Below, piece after piece: positions 21,741 through 34,570 of a stretch of 64,000 bases of DNA. A model generated the notes under the pieces. The model made no database searches. It was not told where the DNA came from and worked only from the letters and a program-made list of their open reading frames with translations. The stretch comes from Nymphalis io (taxonomy: Eukaryota > Arthropoda > Insecta > Lepidoptera > Nymphalidae): NCBI RefSeq assembly GCF_905147045.1, contig NC_065903.1:2914001-2978000 (forward strand), in the 5' to 3' direction. How positions within the stretch are numbered: position 1 is the first letter of the stretch; each line of letters begins with the position of its first letter. Made by a program: the position numbers and the translations under genes.

Positions 21741-22034
21741 TGGAATAAGCAATAGCCGAAATGGCAAAGTGGTAAGAGCGCGTGAATCTTAACCGATGAT
21801 TGTGGGTTCAAACCCGGGCAAGCACCTCTGAATTTTCATGTGCTAAATTTGTGATTATAATTCATCTCGTGCTTGACGGTGAAGAAAAACATCGTGAGGA
21901 TGTACACCACATGTGTATTCCACCGATCCGAATTAGAGCAGCGTGGTGGATTAAGCTCCAAAACCTTCTCAAAAAGGGAGAGGAAACCTTAGCCCAGCAG
22001 TGGGACATTCACAGGCTGTTACTGAAGTGGAATA
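21741..22034 (+). mobile_element. tRNA-derived SINE, near-complete copy
   Basis: The head starts at 21754 (GCCGAAATGGCAAAGTGG) with B-box GGTTCAAACCC at 21805-21815. The body has CATCTCGTGCTTGACGGTGA and a deletion of about 20 bp before CCACATGTGTATTCCACC. The end reads GCCCAGCAGTGGGACATTC then ACAGGCTGTTAC. TGGAATA at 21741-21747 and 22028-22034 may be a decayed target-site duplication. The 91-codon frame over it is not a gene. Confidence 0.85.
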
Positions 22035-22339
22035 GTGTTATACCTTTAGTTATAATAAAACTAAAGATAAATTAATCAAGAACTGCGTAATACAGCAGAA
22101 CAATTAGAAAATCGCATGCAATTTGTAAATCTACGGTTTGTTTACCTTTATTACTACTCCGATTGGAATAGGTTATAGATAGGTATTCAATGTAGATAAA
22201 TAACACGACTACAACTTGGTAATAGACGTTAAGGTGAAACACCTTATACAAATAATGTAATTTACCATTGCCTGATGAAACTGAGTAATCGGAGAGCCGT
22301 TTATTCACTTCAGACTCTGGTCCTTAATATTGTTTCCAT

Positions 22340-22362
22340 GATATGAGACCCCGTCTCATATC
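22340..22362. repeat. Perfect hairpin, 10-bp stem, 3-nt loop
   Basis: GATATGAGAC (22340-22349), loop CCC, GTCTCATATC (22353-22362). It is not part of a recognised element. Confidence 0.9.
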
Positions 22363-25099
22363 CCAATATGCTGTGGCGTCCCATAATAGGGCCCATCACT
22401 GTTACTTGGTAACAGTCATCTGATATTATCATGACTGATTCCAGAGAGTTCATTTAAAACAGTAACGTCGATTGTGACTAGACTCCAGAAGTTTTTTATA
22501 ACATCATTAAGAGAACCGCGGCGGCAAGGACTGGACTTCTAGACTAAAAAAGATAAAGTTAGAATTAGTACTTTGGTTAGTTAGAAACTCAATGTATTAC
22601 TTAAAATGGTTCAATGTTCTCTGTTATTTATACCTTTAATAAAAATGCATTCAATACGAAATTTAGCACTAAACGTTAAACGTCTTTACAGCTTATAACA
22701 ATGCCGATACTGATCCACTTTTTAATATGTACATTATTATTTGTTAAGACGTTTTACAGCGTAAGCATTATATCTGTGTATAAATATGAAACTGTTTTAT
22801 AATCTGTCTTAAACGAACTTACGTAGAATAATTTTGCGACATTCTTATTAAAGATGTTTCGGTCTCGGCGGCATTAAATTGGTAGCAAATCTCGGCTTTT
22901 TAAAAATTCATTCTTAATCTCCGTTGCGAGTGGAGCCTGGCTCCGGGGCCGTATTTGAATCTCGCCGGGTATTTCTTGTTGAAATAACAGCACTGATAAA
23001 TGCACGATAATATAATTTATTTGTCTCTGAGAGATATTATGGTTGTTAAAAATAAATACAAGGCATATTGAGTTATGTAAATATATATCGTTGTGTTCAT
23101 CTATCTTGATCTAGCTAATACATTATTTGGCATACACTGCAGTTCATATTGATTTATTTAACTTACCGGGTTACCGGCTAATAGAAACGAAATAGTTATC
23201 TTGCAAATTTCTCTTGCACGTAAAATATTTGCTCAGCTTCGTCGATGTTGACAGAAATAATGTAATGTTGTTATAAAATAATATTATCAATTGTCTGTTT
23301 ATAATCAGGTCATTTAGTTAAACAATACTGTGTCTTCTTGTTTCAAATGTCAAATCAATATTGACAGAAAGAGTGAAATCAGCGTTTAACTAAACAGTCG
23401 TTATCAACGCTTATAACTAAGGCCGTTTACGTAGGCAACATACATCTTAACATATCGCAAGCACTCCCCATTTTTATTTTTAATAACTATATCTACGCAG
23501 CTATTCGTTACATATGTTTGATCGGCCAACTTCGCTCGAATCGTAATGTAGAAGATTTGTTTTGTAACTTAAATTGTAGAAGTATGCGTTGTCTATTGTA
23601 CATTTATATTTTAAAACATCATCATCAAATAGAAAATGTTTAAATATTAAGTTTTAAATTACTTCAGATTATTCGCTGGTCGGAATTGAAATTTTATCAA
23701 ACCAACCGTTAAATTTGATACAGCATCGAGTTGTTCTATTTTATTCTCCTAGGCAATTTGTACGTGACCGCTGATCTCAGAAAGCACTATATGTATACTG
23801 ATTGAAATTTTCTGTTTGATTATATTGATGTTTGAATATTTTTTGCATTATAAGTTTTGTTAATTAAATATCATTTTTTTATTACTTTCTAACTGGCTTA
23901 ACATCGATAGTATATATAGTAAAAAAAACGTATAAATAAAAGTATAATATTGTTAAACAATAAGTGTATTTTTTTATTATTATTATAATATATAGCAACG
24001 AAGTATAAAGTATACGAACCACGATCACCAAAGTGGTAGCAGAGAGGAGGCATGACGACATTAGAGAGCGTCATGTCGTTTTCCGGCACGGCTTACAAGT
24101 TGGTCTTACACCCGAAGCGCGCCAATAGAAGTTTCACGTAAGGCTGTAAATAATGGTCTTTTTAACATAAAGTACACTATTCTCATTTCATTTCTTCTAA
24201 ATTTTCTAGTACTGACTATCAGTAACTGCAATTATCAAAAGTAAATCCAATTCATTTAAGTCAATTTCATTTAGATTTTAATGGTATGTGTATGTTAGCA
24301 GCCTTTTGTTAATTTAGCTATACACATACAAGACGATCGTTGAGTTCCGTCGATACTAATTTAATTTTCGAGAGTAATATACGTTCTGCAAGAATACGCA
24401 TCACTGCGAACGCATTGATTAGATGTAAACAGAACTCGGTCAGGACTCATATGGATTTATTTTTACTCTAGCTTTCGGTTTGGACGGTAATAGAAATATC
24501 TATAAAAAACTCTTAGGTATGAAATAAGCGTTTATGAATATTATAAATAGGTGACTGCATTAGCAAAAACAAAATAAATGTTGTAATAAGTGATTATTTG
24601 GTGTTTTATTTTATATTATGGATTTTTTTCTAATTAAATATGATTAAAACCAATGACAAAGTAAAATTAACAAGTAATGTACAAGGTTTATACCCTTTTA
24701 AAAACCAATCAGGCGCTCATTCCCGATTCGATGGGTCCCAATTTTTTGACGTGATTTCGTTTCGAAAGGGTTCCACGTCACAGTTTTCGTTAATTTTTTG
24801 TTCGATTCGCTCTAAGTCCAATTAAGTGCTTATGAAAATTAATGAAAGGAAAGATGAATTAATGTATGAAGATTTTTTTTTTGTGTCATTCATTATTTTA
24901 ATCTTTCTATTTATATGTTATTAAACTTCTTTAAACGGCAGGCTATTGCGTAACAGTAGATATAGCTGTTTGTCTTATTTATTTTGTTTATTTTTTTTTA
25001 TACAAAATCAATAATAAATACACTTTATACGTCTAGGTTTACAAGCAGTGTGAATAGTCATTTTATAAAGCTACCAATGATTCGAAATGTACATTCTAC
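22363..25099. other. Unique AT-rich non-coding DNA
   Basis: No gene or repeat family recognised. 22860-22980 is richer in GC than its flanks. Simple (ATT)n occurs near 23965-23985. Confidence 0.45.
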
Positions 25100-25445
25100 C
25101 GAGAAGACATTAACAAGTAAGTAAGTAACAGCCTGTAAATGTCCCACTGCTGGGCTAAGGCCTCCTCTCCCTTTTTGAGGAGAAGGTTTGGAGCTTATTC
25201 CACCACGCTGCTCTTATGCGGGTTGGTGAAATACACATGCGCCCGAATTTCGATGAAATTAGACACATGCAGGTTTCCTCACGATGTTTTCCTTCACCGA
25301 AAAGCACGAGATGAATTATAAACAGAAATTAAGCACATGAAAATTCAGAGGTGCTTGCCCAGGCTTGAACCCACGTTCATCGGTTAAGATTCACGCGATC
25401 TTACCACTGGGCTATCTCGGCTTTTGACGAGAAGACATTAACAAG
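25100..25445 (-). mobile_element. tRNA-derived SINE, complete copy with 18-bp target-site duplication
   Basis: Minus-strand copy (25118-25427). The A-box/B-box head lies at the high-coordinate end; the B-box-like region GGCTTGAACCC is seen at 25363-25373. The 3' end reads ACAGGCTGTTACTTACTTAC, a short (TTAC)n tail. The flanks are identical over CGAGAAGACATTAACAAG (25100-25117 and 25428-25445). The long exact duplication makes this one of the youngest insertions in the window. Confidence 0.95.
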
Positions 25446-25970
25446 ATAACCAGATAAATTTAAATTGATCTACCTAAACCTTTATGGAAAACAACAAATA
25501 ATAACTCTGAGCTCTTTTATCCTCTATATAATATTGTACAATAAAATATGCCTTATTTATTAATACTTATTAAAATGACTTTTATATTTGTTAAATTATA
25601 AAATGTAGGTACTGTCTATTTGATACAGTTTTATGTTGAAATAATATGTAGCTATGTGTGTTCACTCGCTACATTATCAATCGATTTATCGCATATCGAA
25701 CATCGTACGAATGAAGTCTGTTTCTCTTTAATTCTCCTAATGGAACACTTCGTTTGTTATGTAAATTGTTTCCTTTTCACTTAATATAACATAGATAGAT
25801 AACTTTGTTTCATAGCTACAATGTTACAATTCGACTAACGATTATTTTCATTGTTTTAAGTCTAGTATTTGTATTTGATCATTCGTTTTCACAGTTGAAT
25901 ATATATTATAATTAATTTTCACAACAACAGCATAAACAAAAAAAATAGTACTCGTTTGAATTGATGTATT

Positions 25971-26345
25971 TATAATAATAATAATAATTTATTTATTTAA
26001 GTAACAAGACTCATATACAAAATTACAAAAAATAAAATAAACACTACTATCTACTACTTATACAATTTACTGGTCCAGCCGAAACTTTACAACAGCGGTT
26101 TATAAATATACAGTCTAGTCTGTTAACTACCATGATTAGAATTTTGTTTGAGCTGGCCCGCACCCTGTCAACCAAGGATGCACACTTTTTTCGCATTAAT
26201 GCGTAAAAACAGTCTATATTCAATTCAGCGAACATCCCTGAAGCACTACAGAAGCGAGGCAAACCCATCAGCAATCTAAAGGCGTTATTGTACTGGACAC
26301 GAAGAGCATTGTATGATTTTAATGTATAATTAGCCCACAAACTAC
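25971..26345 (-). mobile_element. 5'-truncated LINE 3' end with C-terminal coding relic
   Basis: A 97-codon minus frame (26047-26340) encodes the tail of a non-LTR LINE ORF2: YNALRVQYNNAFRLLMGLPR, FCSASGMFAELNIDCFYALM and RKKCASLVDRVRASS. This string is familiar from many lepidopteran LINE proteins, downstream of the reverse transcriptase. The 3' side ends in an AAATAAATAAATTATTATT-type tail at 25971-26000. The 5' part is missing. Confidence 0.8.
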
Positions 26346-28082
26346 TTTATGTTAGCTAAAGGAATGCGATGAAGTAAATTCAACAATATTCACAAAATGG
26401 TAGGCCGTGTCAGTTTTTGTTGGTAGCGTTTCATAACAAACGTCGGGCCGACGTATGCGGTTACTGCGGCGAACCCAAACGACACGGTGACCGCAACACT
26501 CCGACGTAGATGTGACCGGATTTGGCTGCTTAGCTTGTGTACTGTTTAATGTCTTGTGTAGCTTAAAGTTGTGTTATAAATTCTCTACTATCATACCTAT
26601 TGCTGCAGATTGTGGTAAAGTTACCTGTTTTCATGGTAGCTAACGTTAAAGTTAATTTCAGCGCATAAAAATATGAAATGAAATCCATAAAAACATGAAA
26701 CATGAAATGTGATTACAAAATTGTTTTATACCGGGCCGTCTTACTTTGATTTAACAATTTAATCTTAAAAAATGTCATGTCAATTTTACAAATTCGTATT
26801 AAATTTATACGAATTCCAAAATATGCACATTAGTCCCCTTTATCGTGTGGCCAAATATAAATGTGACGCTCATCTTGTTTTTGCGGTAACTTTACAAAAG
26901 AGAGAAATTCAGGATCCCACAAAGACCAGCCGACCCTTTACCCCGAAACTAGCCATGTCTAAAACACATTTCCTTTCACCCACCATAGGATTAGACAATG
27001 CATGCGGGTCGTTGAGGAATCATAAATCACAGCCTGATTAATGAACTGTATAAGAATGAAGCCACGCCTGATAATGTGACCGCGAGTGTCCTTTGCGCTA
27101 CAGTTTTTATAATATGTCATTGTGCACGAAAATGTAGTCTTATGGATCTGACGCACGATTGCGAAGTCACTTTGTTTTAATTATCTCGCTTGGTCGCACA
27201 GATGTGATCGTAGCTTTATGGATGTCACGTCGGGATTGGTTTTCGCTTGATCGCATAAGTGAGGTAAGCATACCTCTTAAAATATTTCATTTTAAAATCA
27301 TAATAACTTGTTCAATGCAAGTTATTATTATTATATAATAACTGCAAATTATTGTCGTCGTGTACATTTTTAAATCCATATAAATATTATTTTTCATGAC
27401 TACGATTATATATGTATATATTATATCTTAAACGTTCATCTTACAAAAATGTATGGGACATGGAAATTTGTTCAGATCTTGATAAAGTTGAAAATGTTAT
27501 GTTAAAGAAATTAAACATAAAAAAGGTCATTATTTTAATGATCAATTTACATATTCGTTTGTAATCAAATTTGTTATCTTTATAGTTGTAGTTAGCTTTT
27601 CGAATATACGATGTTTTTTTAACCATAATTTCCTACTTTTTGGTAAAAAATAATAAAAAATAATAGAAGATGATATCTACTTTTCTTCGAGGAAGTTTGT
27701 CGTTTGGGATCGCCCTATATGCGTGTAATTTATACTAGTGTCAGACATCTCGCCCTTCCCGTCCTGTTTGCCAGTCAAGAGCAAAAGTTACAGCAATATA
27801 TTGTTAAACTTAAGGTTCTCTAACTTTTCTGGAATGATCCGCTCTATAGATGGTAAAGACATCTGTTATAGAGACAAAATACATTGTAGATTTTAGTAAA
27901 ATGAATAAAAGTTTAAAAAAAATGTATAGAACGCAATCCGCTTTTGAACGGATTGGTTATATTAATATTTAATTAAATCGGGTTTAAAAAAAAGAATATT
28001 GAAAAAAAGTACTACCAGCGCTGAATAAATCAACGGCAATTTTGAACAAATTATGATATTTTTATTTAACAAGACGGTGTTG
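26346..28082. other. Unique non-coding DNA
   Basis: 26400-26540 is GC-rich and contains ACGTCGG-G-CCGACGT (26440-26454). No convincing gene. The frames at 26772-27041 (+) and 26959-27156 (-) overlap and match nothing known to me. Confidence 0.4.
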
Positions 28083-28195
28083 TTAACAATACCAAAATAG
28101 TGTGCGAAATTTCAGATCAATCGGTTAAGTGATTTAAAATTAAATTGCTAGAATTACCTACTCACACACACACCTAACAATAGGTAAATTTAATT
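28083..28195 (+). repeat. Unclassified interspersed repeat, decayed 3' part
   Basis: AATAGTGTGCGAAATTTCAG then ATCAATCGGTTAAGTG and CTCACACACACACC parallel the 14743 and 39470 repeats (AAATTTC...CGGTTAA...). Short and diverged. Confidence 0.5.
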
Positions 28196-29389
28196 CAAGC
28201 TTACAATAAATGTATACACATTCTAATTTCATAGTCATTTAAATAATATATAAAATAAAGACCTTATTAATATTTTTTTTTGTGTGATAATTGAAATATT
28301 ATTTAATGTGTGGCATATTCAAAACTCACTATGTAAATAATTGAATTGAATTAAAATAATTGAATGTAACGCCATCTTTACGTTTAAGTAATCAAGTTAA
28401 TCACAGCAGAAAGCAGACATCGATCGATGGGGGGACATCAAGCTATGCATTCGAAATCTATGAACTGATAACATTAGGTCTCTGTTCGTGTCGTCAATAA
28501 TTCGAACGTGGCCGCAGTGACAAACAGTGGCGCTTCGGATGTTTCCAATTTCCTACTTCCGTCGCAATAGCTGCTAACGCTAATAAATGATTCTGCTTCG
28601 CCTTACGTTAGAATTAAGTTATGTTAAATTGATTCAATTAATGCGGATATGAAAGTTTATTTTAATATATTATTTGGAAGATGAAGTAACATACATTAAT
28701 ATATACTGCAGATATAATTATTTACATAATCTAAAAATTTATAAGACCATATTTATTTACCTGGCGAGCTAAGAAATAATACATAAAATAAGATGATCGC
28801 GAATTCAATAACAGGAGGTGCCAATGTGTTAACCCTAGCATTCCTAGTTACTTAATATACTTTCAAAATTTTTATGAAATTTGGAAATGAAAATGAAAAA
28901 CCAGTCAGGTCATTGTTTTATCTATATATGTTTTTTTATTATTAATAACAATTTATAAAAATTAAGTAATTTTAAAATAAAAAAAAATCCTTAACTTAGA
29001 GGTCGGAATGTAAAGATATATTACAAAAAATTCAATATGAACATGGTTTCGGCATTATTCTTATTTATTCTTGTGATTCCTTACTCTCGGACAGAGATTC
29101 TTGTCGTAACTATGAATAGAATTCAAATCATACAGGTTATCGGATGCTTTGCATCAATTTGAACGTGAAATTGTAACTAATCGATTTTCCGGATCGGTTT
29201 AAATTTACTTATATAAAAGACAATTTATTTAAAAAACTCGTCGTACAAAAAAAATATTATAATGATATCTTCCGAGCATCCTATTTTAAAAAAAACCTGG
29301 ACAAAATCGAACATACTGTGCACTATACAAATAACAATGCCAAATAGTGTCGTGCTGACTATCAAGCATTATTGGCGACGTAAAGGTCA
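28196..29389. other. Unique AT-rich non-coding DNA
   Basis: No gene or repeat recognised. 28385-28620 is less AT-rich than the flanks. Confidence 0.4.
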
Positions 29390-29826
29390 CAAACACCCTC
29401 GAGCCTTTACAATTGCGTCGAGACATAGCAGCGCTGAGCGCTTTATATCACGGCGAGTGCTCTGAGGAATTATTCTCTCTAATTCCTGCTTCCCCCTTCC
29501 TTCATAAGTCTATGCGTGCTGGCTCTCAATGTATGTCTGTATGTCTGTCCGCCTAACTGTGACATCAATTCCATCGCCCACAAAGAAATTTGGCAACTCC
29601 TTTCTTTGTCGCACTTCCAAAAAATAGAATTCTTTACCAGCTCACGTGTCCTCTTACAACCCGTTCTTTCAAACGAGGCGTGAAAAGACATCTTGCGGGC
29701 CGGCAAGGCGGGGCTAGTGTAGAACATTCTTCCCGACTGTACTGGGCGTCGTCGCGTTTGGACTCTACTACCACTTACCATCAGGTGGAGTAGAGTCATT
29801 TGCCTTCCCGGCAAATATAAAAAAAA
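29390..29826 (+). mobile_element. LINE 3' end with tandem 3' stem-loops
   Basis: Translation of 29399-29548 gives LQLRRDIAALSALYHGECSE then ELFSLIPASPF, followed by a stop. 29565-29788 gives SFKRGVKRHLAGRQ in another frame. Both are C-terminal signatures of lepidopteran non-LTR LINE ORF2, so this is a decayed 5'-truncated copy. The 3' end holds two adjacent hairpins: 29761-29769 pairs with 29889-29897 minus 100 (that is 29789-29797), with CCAC/GTGG above and TTACCATCAG at the top; then ATTTGCC/GGCAAAT (29798-29804 and 29810-29816, loop TTCCC). An A run (29819-29826) follows. The 111-codon minus frame here is a shadow. Confidence 0.8.
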
Positions 29827-32456
29827 TTACTACAATATTCGAGGTGTTAACGATACAAACTAATAATCATGATAATTGTTTCATTCTTTTTTAATTTTTT
29901 ATATAAATAAATTATCCCTGAAAAAAAAATTTGCTAAAGGATGCAATGTTACTGTATTTATTACTACCCTTTTTAACATTTTCAGTAACCGCCATAGACA
30001 TTGATCCAGCGAATATATAATTTAAGCTTAATCTCAAAAGAAATATAAACTGATATTTATTAAACATTCCTAAGCTTTTTCTAGGCAGGGCGTAATGATA
30101 ATATTTTTATTGGGATATTCCAATAATTATAGTATTTTTTTTATATTGTATTGTAAGTACAGCACAGTAAGCTTACTTTTATCTCATATAAGGGTTAAAG
30201 TTATTAATAGTTCTATAGTATTTTATTTAAAAAATTGTAATATGCAAGTACGCAAGTTATTCCATAAATTGCACTCCGTTTGATAGGTTGCGTTAAAAAT
30301 TTAGGTGAACCTGTGGTAGCTCTTACCGGAGTAGATGCTATGAAGGTAAACATTTTCGAAGCAATCTTTAAATTACAATTTTTATTCGAGCAAAAAAATA
30401 ACCCTTTTACCGTAAAGTAAAGCATAAGTTTTTTTCATTACGTAAGTAGATATGGTAATAAAACTATAGTTACTTAAAATAGTCAATAGATCCTATATTG
30501 AGAGTTTGTTGATTCTCTTGATAGTTACGAAAACTAGCTTCCTCGCTACTAATCTCAGTTTTTTATTATTCTTGTCTTAATACAAACTTAATTTTATAAA
30601 AAAGTTTAATTAATAAATAGATCCTATTCCTACAAACATCATTGTGCTTTTTTCCCAGAGGATATTTATCAAAATGTAATGCATTTGTTTTCACACAACG
30701 ATTGTGATGGGTCTATTTACTTTTAACACTAACTACGTTAGGCCTGATACAAATTGTATTTGTTTTGTTATGCGAGTCTCGAGAATGTATTTAACTCGCT
30801 GGGGACCCCACGACCCGATGACATAAATATGGAGGTAAATAACCCTTCCCACAAGTGACATAGGATTATTTTGACACATGCCAAGAGTGATTTGTGAGGC
30901 ATGCTTATGCTTTTTAATTACTCAGAAAAAATATTTCATATTATACAAGAGTATTTAATTTAATTACGGTTGCACCCAGTTTCGTATTTATTTTATGTTT
31001 TAAAAAGACAATTAAAAAAACAATTCCAAACAATTACATTTGATTTTTAAAATTATATTTTGTTCTTGAGTAACGTGTGATACAAGAACTATTACATTTT
31101 TTTTAAATTAAATTTATGATAATATAGTGGCAATTATTTACAAATAATTTAGGTATTACGAATTTATTTATTAAAATAGATGTCAGACAATATGGTTGAG
31201 GATACACATGACAATAATATGTTTATATAATCGATGCCTGATTTTTCAATCGCACGTTACTAACTTTTATTTGCTGACAATTTGAAAACGAAAACGACAA
31301 TTTTAACATCTTATGTTTTCTTTTTGGCAGGAAGATATTTACGGCCTGTAATTTGTCTTTTAATTTCAACCTTATATTTCCTTCAATTTCACCATAAGTT
31401 ATAAAGCGATTTTAAACAAATTTTCAAGAGCGCAAAATAAAATTAAGGTACTAATTTGTTCCATTCAAGTTTGTCTTCGAGTTGAAATTGTGAATGTGTT
31501 AATCATTTGAGAAATAAAATGTCTAGTTCGTTACTTTTAAACTCTGGGTCTTGGCGTATTTTTATCTGAACTTGGGAGTTTTTATTTCAAAATATTATGT
31601 AATGCAAAATGAATTTTAAGTACCGTTTGTCAACTTCCACCATAGTGGAGTACAGAGAAAGATAAATATAATAATGGACGTTCAAGACGATGATATCTAT
31701 TTGCATAGATATGCATAGACTAGTGATATGGACTCTTATTAGGAACAATTTATTTATACGAAAATGTCTTCATTTGTATTTATTGCATTTAATAAAATTA
31801 TCTTTTCATAAATGTTGATGCGTAAGATTTATTTATACGTATTTATTTTTTATATTGAACAAAAACATAATAATTAACACGGAACGCATCCACTTTTGCC
31901 AATGTCAATGTAAAGTCTGTGCAGATGATCCGTTGCGTACTGTTTGTTTTGTTTTTTTTTTGCAATTCGTTTCTAATATTTTTTAATCCCCGCTTATCTC
32001 TACGGACTGATACCATCTACAACTCGATTAAGTTGCTTTATAAATAAATATATGTTAAATAAATAAAAAATGCTTTATATATATATATATGTTATTGGCA
32101 GCAATCTGATTAAAGGATTTAATTAAAATGTTTACTTCTATTCTGTTGTAATCCTATTTTTTTTTTGTTATTTATAGCTATTTGATATCTCCATATTCAC
32201 GAATATAAAACATCAAAACTCATTGATGTTAATTAAATTCGATATCTATAGAAACGCTCGTACAGAAATTGGCCCGACATACGATATTATTGTAATGATT
32301 TTCATTAAAATATATTCAGTGAATTCAGATGGTGTTAAATTAAAGAAAATAATAATATCGTCTTTTTTTTTAATATTTAAGTCAGTACAGCCATTGAATC
32401 GTAATTGTAATCGTTATGCGCTATCAATTACGAAATCTAAGATTCTCTTGTTCCTG
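29827..32456. other. Unique, very AT-rich non-coding DNA
   Basis: No gene or repeat family recognised. An (AT)n run lies at about 32074-32090. Short frames are AT-rich translations without domains. Confidence 0.45.
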
Positions 32457-32577
32457 AAATTACACTTGATAACTCACTCAAACCTGAATACAGCTAAAGA
32501 AATGATTGAAGCTGTTTGAGGAACAATTGATGTATGTTTCCTCACAGACGAGCCAGCACAAAGAGCTACCACCTATT
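32457..32577 (-). mobile_element. A-tailed retroelement, heavily decayed 5' part
   Basis: On the plus strand AATTACACTTGATAACTCAC then TCAAACCTGAATACAG, and later CAGACGAGCCAGCACAAAGA with GCTACCACC, line up in order with the reverse of the family's 5' half (AATTACACTGGCTCACTC..., CAGACGAGCTTGCACAAAGC). Spacing is roughly kept. The 98-codon frame that runs through it is not a gene. Confidence 0.55.
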
Positions 32578-33409
32578 GATTTGATTCATCAAAGCCCTCT
32601 CGAGGGCTATAATTTTATCTCTCTTTATTGTAATGTCAATTTTTATTATACCTGAGTTTAAATTGTCCTCTGCCATCTGAGAGTTATTACGATTAAAATG
32701 CTTGTTATGTAACTTGAAATATGTTCAGGTCAATTATTGTCAAAAGATTGATAGCTCTAGGCGTAGCCATTTTAATTTCCATTTAATTATCCTTTGAATA
32801 TTTATATAAATCTGTTGTTTTATAAAATTGAGACTTCGACATCGAGATGTTATTAGATTTATTTATAAGTATTTATAAACCTTTCTTAAAAACTATTGTA
32901 TCAAGTTATAATTTTACTGATGATTCTAGGGATAATGTTTCAATTAATTTTATGTTTTATTTTAGATGGTCCGCTAGAAAAAGTTTATGACACCATAATC
33001 TATTTCGCTTATAAAAAATTTTATTGGCGAAATTACTAGAAGAGTTCTTAATATATCGAGTTTTAACGTTATTATTTAATGAATATCGTAACGATTTATC
33101 AGAATATCTCACTAAACTATATTATGTTTGACTTGTTTCGTCATAATCGTGTTAAAGCGAGCACGTCGGGCAATTGCTGCAATTGACATTAAGTGGATCA
33201 CACATCGATGTGTTATACATAGACTAGTTGTAGATAAATAGAAGTAAATGGATTAGCTAAAGCAGCTTGTACGTCTTGTTGCTTATGAAGAAAGAATTAA
33301 GAAGCCATTGTTCTAGAAAGATCGATATTTCTTAGTTGCTTAAAATGGGCCTATTTTTTTATATTTCCAATAATAAAAGGTATATTGATAAATGTATTTG
33401 TATGTTCTT
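32578..33409. other. Unique AT-rich non-coding DNA
   Basis: No gene. A small inverted repeat AGCCCTC/GAGGGCT with a 2-nt centre lies at 32593-32608. Confidence 0.4.
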
Positions 33410-33452
33410 TGTGTTTGTAATTACTTTGGCTCGTTCACCCTTCAGGTCAATC
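33410..33452 (-). mobile_element. A-tailed retroelement, short relic
   Basis: GTAATTACTTTGGCTCGTTC followed by ACCCTTCAGGTC matches the family segment GTAATTACACTGGCTCACTC, ACCCTTCAAACC. It is only about 40 bp, so confidence is limited. Confidence 0.45.
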
Positions 33453-34271
33453 TACTACTACTTTTATCTACTTATAGGTGTTATGCGGTATAATGAACTG
33501 CTCAAAGGGGTGTTCTTTACTCAAATCGGGTTGCAAAAAAAAATTTTAAATTTTCTCCATTTGACGTTTCATAACAATTTTTTTATATGCGCCGGTAGGG
33601 CAAATGGGCAAATGAATTATAAATGAAATTAAATATATAATTACTACTTAAAATGTAACTCGTGCTTTAAAAACGTCATAACTTTTACGACTATCGTTGG
33701 TTTATACTCGAATTTAGGTCATTTATTATAGTGAAAGCGCATTAAAATTTATTACTCAAACATTTGCCACAAAAATTTGAAGTTTTTATTAAAAATCATA
33801 CATATTTTATTCTATACAAAATTATGGATGGGAAAAAGTCCGAAGTTAGTATTAGTTAATGGAGGATGAATAAAATATATGTTATATACACACACGCTTT
33901 TAACTTAGTAGTGTAGTGTAGTTAGACTGACGGCTTCAATATTGCCTGACTTGCTTAATTAATTACTATCGAAGATATGATCAAACTCTAAAACACTCAA
34001 GGATATAAATCCTATTAAATAGCTCAAACTAGAAAGGATTTTAAAATAGACTACAGAGCGCCGGGTTGCCACTCGATAGAGCATCGAACGCACTCCGAGC
34101 TATAAAATTTTGATGGCCCTATAAAAACATAAGTGCATTCATGTGATATGTGTATGAGTTTGCATACACGCCGTAAGTACTTTAGTGATATGAGGAGTAC
34201 TTTGTTGATTGCTATTTCGTTTAGTTTTTTTTCTGTGTTTAGAAATTACATTGTCGTATCGAAATCAACAT
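33453..34271. other. Unique AT-rich non-coding DNA
   Basis: No gene or recognised repeat. 34040-34110 is slightly GC-richer. Confidence 0.4.
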
Positions 34272-34570
34272 ATTTTTTTTTATATAATAGGAAGGCGGAC
34301 GAGCATATGGACCACCTGATGGTAAGTGGTCACCAACACCCATAGACATTGGCATTGTAAAAAATGTTAACCATCGCTTACATCACCAATGCGCCACCAA
34401 CCTTGGGAACTAAGATGTTATGTCACTTGTGCCTGTTATTACACTGGCCCTGAGTGGGCCGTACAAACCGGAACACAACTATACCAAGTACTGTTGTTTT
34501 TCCGGTAGAATATCTGACGAGTAGGAGGTACCTACCCAGACGACATTGCACAAAGCTCTCCCACCAGTAA
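34272..34570 (-). mobile_element. A-tailed non-autonomous retroelement, near-complete copy
   Basis: Minus-strand copy. The T run at 34273-34281 is its A tail. GGAAGGCGGACGAGCATATG, CCACCTGATGGTAAGTGGTC, GCGCCACCAACCTTGGGAAC and CTACCCAGACGACATTGCAC appear in order on the plus strand, ending at CCACCAGTAA (34570). Near the 3' hairpin, TATGG and CCATA can still pair although inner bases have changed. Confidence 0.85.

Noticed and set aside
29479..29814. 111-codon minus-strand frame
   Set aside because: The LINE C-terminal signatures are on the plus strand; this frame is antisense.
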